Assembly (NCBI GenBank): GCA_039990395.1 | Contig: JBDXFZ010000111.1 | Coordinates: 62,001 to 126,000, forward strand | Length of the DNA stretch: 64,000 nt | Direction: 5' to 3' | Source: CALINF01 sp039990395 | Lineage (GTDB): Bacteria > Pseudomonadota > Gammaproteobacteria > Pseudomonadales > Halieaceae | Shown here: positions 44,496-53,152 of the stretch, piece after piece | Position numbering within the stretch: position 1 is the first letter of the stretch | Layout of the letters: every line of letters begins with the position of its first letter | Made by a program: the position numbers and the translations under genes | The notes under the pieces: generated by a model | The model's database searches: none | What the model saw: the letters and a program-made list of their open reading frames with translations, nothing else | Told to the model about the DNA's origin: nothing

Positions 44496-45779
44496 ATGGA
44501 TGCAACGCCAAACCAGGGGGACAGCTCTCCGTTCAATAGAACGGCGCAGCATGACGCGAAACGTGCGGCCATCCTGTCGCAGGCTGCCAAACTGTTTAAC
44601 TCCAAAGGCTCACGCGCTACCACGCTTAAAGATATCGCCGAGAGCCTTGGGCTCACCAAAACGAGCCTGTACTACTACGTTAAAACCAAAGAAGAGCTTA
44701 TCTACCAGTGCTACATGGCAGCACTTGAGCATCATCATGCCACCCTGGATGAGATAGAGCGCACCTATGCAGACCCTTTGGAACGCGCCTCGGCCTTTTT
44801 CTTACAGCAGTTCGAAAGCTGGCTCGCTGCACGAGATGAAAAAGACGTTCATATTGCTGCCCTACTCGAGATCGCCTCGCTGAAAGGCCCCCATCGCGAA
44901 GAGGTAGAAAAGCAATATATCCGTATGTTCACGCGCTTAAGGCAATACCTGCGTGACGGTGTTAGCTCGGGCGTATTGCGGCAGAAGCTAGACCCCACAT
45001 CGGCAACCCGCGCCATCTTGGGTTCTATGGAGTGGATCTTCTATTGGCTACACTCGGTAGACGACGAAGAGGTCCGCAGAGTTGCGCGCCAGGCGATGAA
45101 CATTCTTGCTCACGGTCTGTGCGCCGACGGCAAAGTTTATGAACCCGTTCCACTGAGCTTTGAGAACGACAGCCTTATTGGCGCTCAAGGCTTTAATCGC
45201 GAGCAGCAGAACCGCCTCAAGCAGATGGCGTTTTATAAAACCGGCACCTGGTTTTTCAACAAGAAAGGCTTCGATGGGTCTTCGCTCGACGAGATAGCAG
45301 AGCACCTGAATGTGAGTAAGGGCGCCTTTTACTATCACATCAAGAACAAGGAAGACCTGCTGTTCAATTGTTATAGCTACTCGCTGGATACTACAGAACG
45401 TATTTACGATAAGGCGAGTCACAGTCAGGGCACCGGACTGCAGCAGATGGAAGAGGCCTGTCGACGTATCTTCCACGTGCAAAATACAGACGACGGACCG
45501 CTGGTTCGTTACAACACCATTACGTCTTTACCCGCAGACCGACGCAAACTCATTCTCAAGCGCACTAATGCAGCTAACTCTCGCTTCGGAGATTTCATCC
45601 GCCGCGGAATAGATGATGGCAGCCTGCGTGATGAGAGCGTTTTCATCGCACAAAACCTGATCACTGGCGCAATCAATGCGTCAATGGACATCAAACTCTG
45701 GCGCAAGGTTGATAACATTGACGAAGCTGCCATCGACTACTTTGATGTCTTCTTAAATGGACTACTACCTCGCAACTAA
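44496..45779 (+). CDS. Tandem double TetR-family transcriptional regulator
   Basis: 427 residues, about twice a normal TetR protein. The first N-terminal helix-turn-helix (~23-70) reads TTLKDIAESLGLTKTSLYYY, followed by a ligand-domain-like helical region. A second complete TetR unit begins near residue 237, with DNA-binding helices containing SSLDEIAEHLNVSKGAFYYH (~258-277). Each half therefore has its own HTH and C-terminal domain; a single chain could mimic a dimer. The gene lies 30 bp upstream of tesB and 98 bp after the MATE gene, so likely targets are fatty acyl-CoA metabolism or efflux genes nearby. The ligand is unknown. Confidence 0.88.
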   Translation: MDATPNQGDSSPFNRTAQHDAKRAAILSQAAKLFNSKGSRATTLKDIAESLGLTKTSLYYYVKTKEELIYQCYMAALEHHHATLDEIERTYADPLERASAFFLQQFESWLAARDEKDVHIAALLEIASLKGPHREEVEKQYIRMFTRLRQYLRDGVSSGVLRQKLDPTSATRAILGSMEWIFYWLHSVDDEEVRRVARQAMNILAHGLCADGKVYEPVPLSFENDSLIGAQGFNREQQNRLKQMAFYKTGTWFFNKKGFDGSSLDEIAEHLNVSKGAFYYHIKNKEDLLFNCYSYSLDTTERIYDKASHSQGTGLQQMEEACRRIFHVQNTDDGPLVRYNTITSLPADRRKLILKRTNAANSRFGDFIRRGIDDGSLRDESVFIAQNLITGAINASMDIKLWRKVDNIDEAAIDYFDVFLNGLLPRN

Positions 45780-45809
45780 GCACCACCAGCGAACCCAAAA
45801 GGATTACTT

Positions 45810-46667
45810 GTGAGCACTGATCTCGACAAGCTGCTGAACTACCTCGAAGTTGAGCAGATCGACAAATATTTGTTTATTGGCAACAGCCCCTCGCGGCCCA
45901 AGCGCATCTTCGGCGGCCAAGTGTTAGCACAAGCCCTCAATGCTGCTATCAATACCGTTGAGCCCGATCGCACTGCACACTCTCTGCACGGCTACTTCCT
46001 ACGCGGCGGCGATCCCACCAAGCAGATCGTATTTGAAGTAGACCCAATTCGCGACGGTAGAAGTTTTACAACGCGGCGTGTAGTAGCAAAGCAAGACGGC
46101 CGCGCCATATTCAATACGTCGATATCGTTTCAGTTGCATGAGGAAGGCCTGTCACATCAGGCGCAGATGCCAGACGTACCCGGACCAGAGGGGCTGGAAA
46201 CAGACAACGAATACTGGCAGATGTTGGCAGAGAAGTACCCGGACAAATTTGAACCACCACGCATGACCGCTATCGAACGCCGCGTGGTTGAGCGTAGAGA
46301 CTATCTCAACCCCCAACCTACCGATCCAGTTCAGCATATGTGGTTTCGAGCACTGGGTGATGTGGGTGACAACCCGGCAAGACACCAAACACTACTGGCC
46401 TATATGTCTGACTTCGCACTGCTGAGCGCCGCGCTTCTACCCCACCCTTACACGGGTCAGAGTGAAGGTGTTCAAGTGGCGAGCCTCGATCACGCCATCT
46501 GGTTCCACAAACCAGTAAAGGCTAATGAGTACCTGCTGTATACCATGGACAGTCCGTACAGTGGTGGCAGTAGAGGCTTCAGTCGCGGCAGCTTTTATTC
46601 ACAATCTGGAGAGTTGGTGGCATCTACCACCCAAGAATCACTGGTTCGGTTGCGCACAAAAAGCTAG
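45810..46667 (+). CDS. tesB: Acyl-CoA thioesterase II
   Basis: Cleaves acyl-CoA to free fatty acid and CoA. 285 residues with a double hotdog fold, matching E. coli TesB (286). The N-terminal hotdog contains RIFGGQVLAQALNAA and SLHGYFLRGGDP. Catalytic residues of the family are seen as Asp in VASLDHAIWFHKP, the Ser/Thr region in LLYTMDSPYSGG, and Gln in STTQESLVRLR. The start is a GTG at 45810 with AAAAGGA 7 bp upstream. It is probably co-transcribed with the double TetR gene. Confidence 0.93.
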   Translation: MSTDLDKLLNYLEVEQIDKYLFIGNSPSRPKRIFGGQVLAQALNAAINTVEPDRTAHSLHGYFLRGGDPTKQIVFEVDPIRDGRSFTTRRVVAKQDGRAIFNTSISFQLHEEGLSHQAQMPDVPGPEGLETDNEYWQMLAEKYPDKFEPPRMTAIERRVVERRDYLNPQPTDPVQHMWFRALGDVGDNPARHQTLLAYMSDFALLSAALLPHPYTGQSEGVQVASLDHAIWFHKPVKANEYLLYTMDSPYSGGSRGFSRGSFYSQSGELVASTTQESLVRLRTKS

Positions 46668-46674
46668 TAGATGA

Positions 46675-46696
46675 TCGGTGATCAGTTGATCACCGA
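46675..46696. terminator. Perfect 10-bp hairpin between convergent genes
   Basis: TCGGTGATCA and TGATCACCGA with a 2-base centre, lying between tesB and the convergent phosphatase gene and overlapping that gene's stop codon. The position suits a bidirectional terminator, but no T tract is present on either side. Confidence 0.45.
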
Positions 46697-47239
46697 AGAC
46701 ATTTCCTGACCAGCGCTCACCAGTTCGAGCGCGCCGTCTCGCAACGCTAACTGTGTAATGGAGGCGTTTCCAGGTCGAAAGCACATTGTTTCTTCTTTAC
46801 CCAGAATACTTCCCACTACCGCATTCAGTACAAGAAAGTGGGTAAAGATCACGGTGTCCTGCGTTAGCGCTGTCAGTTCGCCAAGCGCCTGTTGACGCCA
46901 TTTCTGCAAAAACTCTGGTTGTTGTTGCCAGCGCTCTCCCATGAATCCCCGCAACCAATTCTGTCTTTCGCTCAATGGAACGGGTGAAGGTATCTCGGTG
47001 AATGAGGGACTAATCGCCACATCCAGTTCTAACGCACGCGCTAGCGGCTGCGCAGTCTCTATTGCTCTGGCCAGCGGGCTGCTCACCAGGTTTACCGGGC
47101 CTTGCAACTGTTTTAGTAGGGTTTTGCCGGCGTCCTCTGCCTGCTCCCAGCCCAGCTCACTCAAGCCCGGATCGGGGGATTCGCCCCACGATGCTGCTGC
47201 TTCTCCGTGGCGAACCAGATATATAGATACCTCGCTCAT
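46682..47239 (-). CDS. Histidine phosphatase family protein (SixA-like)
   Basis: 185 residues. The catalytic RHG motif is in IYLVRHGEAAASWG (His ~11), with the second arginine/histidine region in VSSPLARAIETAQPLA and the late catalytic His in VIFTHFLVLNAVVG. Members include phosphohistidine phosphatase SixA, phosphoglycerate mutase-like and nucleotide phosphatases; the substrate is unknown. Its start overlaps the preceding phosphatase gene by 4 bp. It is the last gene of the aceK operon, ending at a convergent hairpin. Confidence 0.85.
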   Translation of the reverse strand: MSEVSIYLVRHGEAAASWGESPDPGLSELGWEQAEDAGKTLLKQLQGPVNLVSSPLARAIETAQPLARALELDVAISPSFTEIPSPVPLSERQNWLRGFMGERWQQQPEFLQKWRQQALGELTALTQDTVIFTHFLVLNAVVGSILGKEETMCFRPGNASITQLALRDGALELVSAGQEMSSVIN

Positions 47240-47943
47240 CGGTAGGTCACCAGATTTTCGTTCTGCCTTACGCCTCGCTCCTGCAAAAATGAGCGGTCAT
47301 TAAAATACGATAACGACACGCGATCACCACTGTAAAACAACTGCGACACCGAGCAGTTAAAGATAGGCTCATAAAACTGATAGGTTTGTTCCCCACCCAA
47401 GCCAAGCACATGCGCCACGATGGTTGCGATTGTGCCGCCAGACGTAAATACAGCAATATTCTTACCGCCACCTTCCCTTGCAATCACGTCACTCAGCGCC
47501 GCTTTCACACCGCCCGAATAGTCAGCCCAACTCTGAATCTCTGGCACGTCACACTCAGGCGATACCCAGTAGTTGAATACCGCATCAATCACTTTCTGGT
47601 AGTCCTTACTGGAGCTTAGCCCGCGATCGACAATAGCCTTTAATGCCGGGGACTTTTCCATCAAGCCGGGAAGCAGGTACTTAAGATGTTCGTCGTTACG
47701 AATTTCGTCAAAACGGTCATCAACAGTATGAGATACCGCATTGGGTTGGCTCGACAAAGCCAGCTCAGCCGTTTCTCGCTGCCGTAGCAATGCGCCACTG
47801 TAGGCGGCATCAAAGTGAATGCCGCAATCGCGCAGATAATGCCCGGTAACCTCGGCCTGACGACAGCCGAGCTCAGACAGCTTGTCGTAATCGTCAGCAC
47901 CAAAAGACGCCTGCCCGTGTCGTATCAGGTAAATGCTTGCCAT
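47236..47943 (-). CDS. Histidine phosphatase family protein (broad-specificity type)
   Basis: 235 residues. RHG motif at the very N-terminus (IYLIRHGQASFGADDYDKLS), with arginine in YSGALLRQRETAELAL and the second catalytic His region in IAVFTSGGTIATIVAHVLG, where the usual His is replaced by Ser-Gly in this reading. That change makes activity less certain. The substrate is unknown. It follows aceK with a TGATG overlap and precedes a second histidine phosphatase, so two related phosphatases are co-expressed with the ICDH kinase/phosphatase. Confidence 0.83.
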   Translation of the reverse strand: MASIYLIRHGQASFGADDYDKLSELGCRQAEVTGHYLRDCGIHFDAAYSGALLRQRETAELALSSQPNAVSHTVDDRFDEIRNDEHLKYLLPGLMEKSPALKAIVDRGLSSSKDYQKVIDAVFNYWVSPECDVPEIQSWADYSGGVKAALSDVIAREGGGKNIAVFTSGGTIATIVAHVLGLGGEQTYQFYEPIFNCSVSQLFYSGDRVSLSYFNDRSFLQERGVRQNENLVTYR

Positions 47944-49685
47944 CAGGCTGTTTCCTTGTGCAGATTTACATCGCGATCAAAACTGAGTTTTCGGCGGTAG
48001 GGATAAAAGGATTCAACATAGCCGCTGCGAATTTGATCCTGCAGGCCGCGCCAGAACTCGGCACGATAGATGTCACTGTGCATTGCATCGAATACTTTTC
48101 GAGCCCGCTGGTTACCCGAGAAGAATAAGCGAAACTCCTCAGGAAAAATGTCGTTGGGTCCCACCGCATACCAGGGCTGACTGGCCATCTCTTCTTCAAT
48201 AGTGCGCGGCTCTGGAATCTTGCGGAAATTGCAGTCCACCAATGGCACAATCTCATCATAATCGTAGAACACAACGCGACCGTGACGAGTAACCCCGAAG
48301 TTCTTTAGGAGCATATCCCCGGGAAAAATATTGGCAGCAGCCAATTGCTTGATGGCGTTGCCATATTCATCCATAACCGCCACCACCTGTTCATCGGTAG
48401 CATCCTGCAGATACAGATTGAGCGGTGTCATACGGCGCTCTACATACACATGGCGAATCACCAACGCTTTGCCATGCTCCTCGATTAACGAAGGTGCTAC
48501 TGCATGCAACTCTTCCATCAACTCATCAGAGAAGCGGCTACGGGCAAACGCCAGATTCTTGAATTCCTGAGTATCGGCCATCCGCCCTACTCTATCCCAG
48601 CGCTTTACAAGGGCGTACTTCTCTTCCACCTGTGTGCGCGTCATATCCTTGGGCGGCGTAAACCTGTCTTTGATGATTTTGAATACAAAGTCGTAGGACG
48701 GCAGTGTAAATACGCTCATCACCATGCCCTTGATACCCGGCGCAATAATGAACTGATCGCTGGTCTCTTCCATATGCCTGAACGCACAACGGTGATAATA
48801 GGTCTTGCCGTGCTTGTTGTAGCCCATCGAACTATAAAGCTCAGAGATGGGCTTTGCGGGCATAAGCTGTTGCAAAAACAATACGTACTGCGAGGGAATG
48901 CTCGCATCTACCATGAAGTAAGAGCGTGTAAAGCTAAACACCACACTGAGCTTATCGGCGCCAAATAGAACGGTATCTATGTATACAGCCTTATCATCAT
49001 TGTGCAGCACCGGCAGAACGAACGGCATCACATCCTTACCGTTGTGTATGCTGCCAACTATGTAAGCACCCTTGTTGCGAAAGAAATGATGCTCCAGCAC
49101 ACGCAGTTCAACCGACTCCGCTCCCAAGTCAAATCTGGGCGCCAGGTAACTCTCCAGCAACGCTACGATGCTAGTGACATCACGCTCTTTATCCTCATAC
49201 GGAATGTTAAACGCGTAGTCACTTAACAGTTCGTCGAACAGCTGGGTGAGTGTGCCTGTTAGCTTGTAAACACGATACACCTTGCTCACATCCACGGGTG
49301 GCATATCACCCAGCGGCGAGAATACAAACGCATGTTCGTTGCGAATTTTGCGATGTTTGAACACGCTGCAGTACACAGAGTTGTAAAACGTTTCGGCGAT
49401 TTCGAAGTTGTCGTGGCCGCGAATCAGCTCAGAGTAGATACCACGAATGTCTCGCCAGAACTCAAAGCTGTGCAACTCATCGCCAGCAATCAGTTGCACG
49501 AAAGGTAGTAGTTGATTGGTTTTAAGCTTGTACAGGTCGATGCGTTCTATCGACGCTTGCTGCATTTCTTGCCACTGCCCGTTCTCGAATCGCGAACGTG
49601 CCGCCAGCGTCATATTCTGGAATTCTGCGAAGTACGATTCAAAGCCGTTGAGAATCGTGCGCGCGAACCGCTCTCTGCGCTCCAT
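47943..49685 (-). CDS. aceK: Isocitrate dehydrogenase kinase/phosphatase AceK
   Basis: Bifunctional enzyme that phosphorylates and inactivates, or dephosphorylates and reactivates, isocitrate dehydrogenase, directing isocitrate to the glyoxylate bypass during growth on acetate or fatty acids. 580 residues, the usual family length. Recognisable blocks include RTILNGFESYFAEFQ at the N-terminus, KHRKIRNEHAFVFSPLGDMP, IAPGIKGMVMSVFTLPSYDFV (ATP-binding start) and FGVTRHGRVVFYDYDEI (catalytic/metal region). It sits downstream of two acyl-CoA dehydrogenases and an SDR rather than with aceB/aceA, consistent with a fatty-acid-linked operon. Confidence 0.95.
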   Translation of the reverse strand: MERRERFARTILNGFESYFAEFQNMTLAARSRFENGQWQEMQQASIERIDLYKLKTNQLLPFVQLIAGDELHSFEFWRDIRGIYSELIRGHDNFEIAETFYNSVYCSVFKHRKIRNEHAFVFSPLGDMPPVDVSKVYRVYKLTGTLTQLFDELLSDYAFNIPYEDKERDVTSIVALLESYLAPRFDLGAESVELRVLEHHFFRNKGAYIVGSIHNGKDVMPFVLPVLHNDDKAVYIDTVLFGADKLSVVFSFTRSYFMVDASIPSQYVLFLQQLMPAKPISELYSSMGYNKHGKTYYHRCAFRHMEETSDQFIIAPGIKGMVMSVFTLPSYDFVFKIIKDRFTPPKDMTRTQVEEKYALVKRWDRVGRMADTQEFKNLAFARSRFSDELMEELHAVAPSLIEEHGKALVIRHVYVERRMTPLNLYLQDATDEQVVAVMDEYGNAIKQLAAANIFPGDMLLKNFGVTRHGRVVFYDYDEIVPLVDCNFRKIPEPRTIEEEMASQPWYAVGPNDIFPEEFRLFFSGNQRARKVFDAMHSDIYRAEFWRGLQDQIRSGYVESFYPYRRKLSFDRDVNLHKETA

Positions 49686-49710
49686 TCCTCAGTTCCTTGA
49701 GTGCGAGTTT

Positions 49711-50514
49711 TTAGGAGGCCTTAATGTCCATCAGGCCGGTGAAACGACGTCTAAGCTTACGCATACCGCCTAACCAGCGATCGTAGTTTTCGGTCTTGCC
49801 CGCTCGGTACTGGTCTACCTGAGGGTGAGGGAGAATCAGGAACTGCTCTGCCTCAATGCCCTTAACTACAGCGTCCGCCACATCGGCAGGGGTGAGGATA
49901 CCATCAACGCCGGCAGTACCGCCGTTATCCACACCACCAATCATGCGAGTTTGCACTGCTTGTGGACACAGGCAGGAGACTTTTATGCCATCATCCCCAT
50001 GAGTAATCAGCAGCGACTCCGCAAAACCGACCGCGGCATGCTTGGTTGTAGAGTAGGCAGCATCACCTACCTGGTTCAGCAATCCTGCAGCTGATGCCGT
50101 ATTGAGAAAATAGCCCTCGCCTCGCTTGATCATGCCCGGCAAGCAGGCACGAGCAGCAAACACATGTGACATCACGTGAATGTCCCACATAGCCTGCCAG
50201 GTATCGTTGGATGCCGAGCTGGCGTAACCTTCCTCGCCATCACCCGCGATGATGCCGGCATTGCTACAGAACAAATCAACACGCCCGTACTTCGCCTCTA
50301 CATCTGCCACCATTGCGGCAATCTGAGCTTCATCACGAACATTCACACCGTAGGCGTCGCCACCAATGGTCTGCGCAAATTCCTGCGCTGCCTCTTGCTC
50401 GAGGTCAGCCACAATCACTTTCTCTGCGCCTTCTGAGTGAAAGCGCTCACACAAACCACGACCGATGCCATTAGCACCACCGGTCACGATGACTACTTTA
50501 TCCTTGATTTGCAT
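49711..50514 (-). CDS. Short-chain dehydrogenase/reductase
   Basis: Rossmann-fold oxidoreductase of 267 residues. The cofactor motif is VTGGANGIGRGLCERF (near residue 11), with an acidic residue after beta-2 (VIVADLEQ) favouring NAD(H). The catalytic Tyr-x3-Lys is in YSTTKHAAVGFAESL (near 157), with the active Ser in LNTASAAGL. The substrate is unknown. Position 27 bp after an acyl-CoA dehydrogenase gene and 25 bp before aceK suggests oxidation of a hydroxyacyl-CoA or related intermediate, by inference only. Confidence 0.88.
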   Translation of the reverse strand: MQIKDKVVIVTGGANGIGRGLCERFHSEGAEKVIVADLEQEAAQEFAQTIGGDAYGVNVRDEAQIAAMVADVEAKYGRVDLFCSNAGIIAGDGEEGYASSASNDTWQAMWDIHVMSHVFAARACLPGMIKRGEGYFLNTASAAGLLNQVGDAAYSTTKHAAVGFAESLLITHGDDGIKVSCLCPQAVQTRMIGGVDNGGTAGVDGILTPADVADAVVKGIEAEQFLILPHPQVDQYRAGKTENYDRWLGGMRKLRRRFTGLMDIKAS

Positions 50515-50541
50515 GAGCGACTCTCTCGTGTGTGCGTTAGA

Positions 50542-51684
50542 TCAGGCAGCGTCGATGCGCAGCTCATTGAACTTGGTCTGGTGGTAGTCACCATCACCAA
50601 AAGCTGAGTTGATCATCATCAGGCGCTTGGCAAAGTGACCGATATCCAGCTCATCGGTAAGACCCATACCACCGTGCATCTGAATCGCCTCGGAGTAGAT
50701 GTGTCTGCCTGACTTGTCGATCATCACTTCAAGTGCGTGCACATCCAAAGCGGTATCGTCTGCGCCCTCTTTCATAGAGCACACCGCGCGATACAACATA
50801 GATTTGGCTTGCTCGTAAGACATGAACGTCTCAACCATGCGATGCTGCAATGCCTGGAACGATCCAATAGCCACGCCAAACTGCTCACGTGTCTTGGTGT
50901 ACTCAAGCGTCTTGGTGTTCAGGCGCTCCATAGCGCCCAGCCCTTCGGCAGCCAACGCGACATTGGCTTCGCGTGCTATCTCTTCGATCAGTGGCAGGCC
51001 ATTGTCCAGCTCGCCCACAAGGTTGCCCGCAGGTACTTCAACGTCATTGAATGTGATGTTGGCAACAAGCTGGCCATCCATCAAACGGTAAGACACTTTC
51101 TCAACACCGGGGGCGTCCATGGGAACAACGAACAGGCTGATGCCATTGTCGTCGCTCTGCTCACCACTGGTGCGTGCAGACACCACGGCGTAGTCAGCGT
51201 TAACACCATTTTGGACAACCACTTTCTCGCCGCTAATTTTGAAGCTATCGCCACTGGCCGTTGCCGTGGTTTTCACATCAGCAAGCTCATACCGACCCTG
51301 ACGCTCCAGGTAGGCAAACGTACCGAGCACGCTACCGTCGATAATGCGTGGGATGTAGTCTGCCTGCAGTTCTGCGCTACCGCCTTTCTGTATCAAGCCA
51401 CCAAACAGTAAAACGGTTGCCGTGTAGGGCTCAACCACAAGCCCGCGGCCCAGCTCTTCCATCACTACCATTACGTCAACGATGTTGCCGCCAAAACCGC
51501 CATGCTCTTCAGCAAATGGCACCGACAGCCAGCCCAACTCGGCAAAGGTCTGCCACTTCTCGCGGCTCATTCCCTCATCGGAGTTGGCTATTGCACGGCG
51601 TGTATCAAACTCATAGTCATCCTGTACATAGCGGGCAACACTGTCCCGGAGCATGACCTGTTCTTCAGTAAAATCAAAATTCAT
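50542..51684 (-). CDS. Acyl-CoA dehydrogenase, shorter partner
   Basis: FAD-dependent acyl-CoA dehydrogenase of 380 residues. The N-terminal helical domain starts MNFDFTEEQVMLRDSVARYV; the FAD/substrate region carries FGVAIGSFQALQHRMVE, and the C-terminal EAIQMHGGMGLTDELDIGHF is the family signature. It removes two hydrogens from an acyl-CoA to form the 2-enoyl-CoA. It lies 21 bp after a second acyl-CoA dehydrogenase gene. Such adjacent unequal pairs often form alpha2-beta2 enzymes for steroid or branched acyl-CoA substrates, but that is inference here. Confidence 0.9.
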   Translation of the reverse strand: MNFDFTEEQVMLRDSVARYVQDDYEFDTRRAIANSDEGMSREKWQTFAELGWLSVPFAEEHGGFGGNIVDVMVVMEELGRGLVVEPYTATVLLFGGLIQKGGSAELQADYIPRIIDGSVLGTFAYLERQGRYELADVKTTATASGDSFKISGEKVVVQNGVNADYAVVSARTSGEQSDDNGISLFVVPMDAPGVEKVSYRLMDGQLVANITFNDVEVPAGNLVGELDNGLPLIEEIAREANVALAAEGLGAMERLNTKTLEYTKTREQFGVAIGSFQALQHRMVETFMSYEQAKSMLYRAVCSMKEGADDTALDVHALEVMIDKSGRHIYSEAIQMHGGMGLTDELDIGHFAKRLMMINSAFGDGDYHQTKFNELRIDAA

Positions 51685-51705
51685 GATTGCTTCCTCTCGC
51701 TCCGC

Positions 51706-52887
51706 TTATTCCAGGCCCAACACGGCCTTGGCGATGATATTTTTTTGAACTTCGTTCGAGCCACCATAGATCGTCGCGGCGCGGCCATACATAAATGACT
51801 GGCGTGCAGCATTGCCAAACTCATGGCCCAACTCGTCCGTGCTCAAATCATTGGGCAACACGCCCTGATAGTGCGCGGCCATATCCATCATCAGGTTTTG
51901 AATGGCCTGCTGCATCTCGGTACCCTTGATTTTCAGCAAGGAAGATTCAGGTCCGGGTGCACTGCCAGCAGCAGCCGACGCCAATACGCGCAGCTCGGTG
52001 AACTCCAGCGCCATCAACTCAATTTCTATGTCTGAGATCCGCTTCTGGAACGTAGGATCGCTCAGCAACGACTTGCCGCCATTGACTTCCTTAGCAGCAA
52101 GCTTCTTGGCCTGCGCAACCGCACGCATGCTGTCGGGCACACCGGCAATACCGGTACGCTCATGAGCCAGCAAGGCTTTAGCGTAGGTCCAGCCTTTGTT
52201 CTCTTCGCCGATTCTGTTGGCAACAGGCACACGCACATTATTGAACTCTACTTCGTTCAAGCTGTGGTGGTTGTCGATAGAAACGATGGGGTTCACCTTG
52301 ATACCCTCACTCTTCATATCGATCAGCAGGAACGAGATGCCCTGCTGCTTCTTGCCTTCATTGCTGGTGCGAACCAGGCAGAAAATCCAGTCTGCGTTTT
52401 GAGCATAGGTTGTCCAAATCTTGGCACCATTAACGATGTAGTCATCGCCATCACGCTCGGCCTTGGTCTTCAGTGACGCCAAATCCGATCCGGAGCCCGG
52501 CTCAGAGTAGCCCTGACACCACCAGTCTTCACTTTGCAGAATACGCGGCAGAAACTTTGCTTTTTGCTCGTCGGAGCCGAAGGTGTAAATCACCGGGGCA
52601 ACCATGGTTAAACCAAAGGGCACCACATCGCGAATACCGCGCGAAGTACGCTCGGTTTCATAAATAAACTTCTGCGTGCTGTTCCAGCCCGTGCCACCCA
52701 GTTCAACCGGCCAGCCAGGTGCAACCCAGCCTTTGGCATACAGGCGCTTTTGCCATTCGATAATGGCTTCTTTGTTGTTGTTGCGGCCTTCTAAGCGTTC
52801 GGCAATGTCGTCGTCATAGGCTTCATCAAAAAAAGCCCGCACTTCATCCCTGAACGCCAAATCTTCTGAGGAAAATGATGTATCCAC
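51706..52887 (-). CDS. Acyl-CoA dehydrogenase, longer partner
   Basis: 393 residues with the GTG start at 52887, which has AGAGAGG 8 bp upstream; a TTG at 52905 would give 399. Family signatures include FGSDEQKAKFLPRIL, WWCQGYSEPGSGSDLASLKT (FAD-binding), GAKIWTTYAQNADW and the C-terminal YGGSNEVQKNIIAKAVLG. It is the first gene of the operon ending with the phosphatases. Substrate unknown; see the adjacent partner. The upstream gap 52906-53152 contains a small inverted repeat at 53073-53090 (TCAGGC/GCCTGA) and the terminator of the cnoX gene. Confidence 0.9.
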   Translation of the reverse strand: MDTSFSSEDLAFRDEVRAFFDEAYDDDIAERLEGRNNNKEAIIEWQKRLYAKGWVAPGWPVELGGTGWNSTQKFIYETERTSRGIRDVVPFGLTMVAPVIYTFGSDEQKAKFLPRILQSEDWWCQGYSEPGSGSDLASLKTKAERDGDDYIVNGAKIWTTYAQNADWIFCLVRTSNEGKKQQGISFLLIDMKSEGIKVNPIVSIDNHHSLNEVEFNNVRVPVANRIGEENKGWTYAKALLAHERTGIAGVPDSMRAVAQAKKLAAKEVNGGKSLLSDPTFQKRISDIEIELMALEFTELRVLASAAAGSAPGPESSLLKIKGTEMQQAIQNLMMDMAAHYQGVLPNDLSTDELGHEFGNAARQSFMYGRAATIYGGSNEVQKNIIAKAVLGLE

Positions 52888-53113
52888 GGTGCTACCTCTC
52901 TGCAATTAAAGTCCCGAGTCGGCGATGCGTTTCCTTGAGCGCCGAACCCATATTTGACCTTTGAGTATGTTTTTCATCAATCGGGCATGTACCTTAACCA
53001 AGCCTGCCCTTCAAAACAAGGATTATGGTGTAAAGAACGCAGCCGAATCACTTGCTACATTGCTACGCCAATTCAGGCAAAATCGCCTGATTGCGCAGGC
53101 ATAAAAGGGGGAC

Positions 53114-53146
53114 AAAACCGGTGCGACAGACGCAGTGGCGCACCGG
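53114..53146 (-). terminator. Rho-independent terminator after cnoX
   Basis: On the minus strand CCGGTGCG pairs perfectly with CGCACCGG (53118-53125 and 53139-53146, 13-base loop) and is followed by TTTTGT. It begins 7 bp after the cnoX stop and ends the dnaK-dnaJ-dapB-cnoX transcript. Confidence 0.75.
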
Positions 53147-53152
53147 CTAGTG

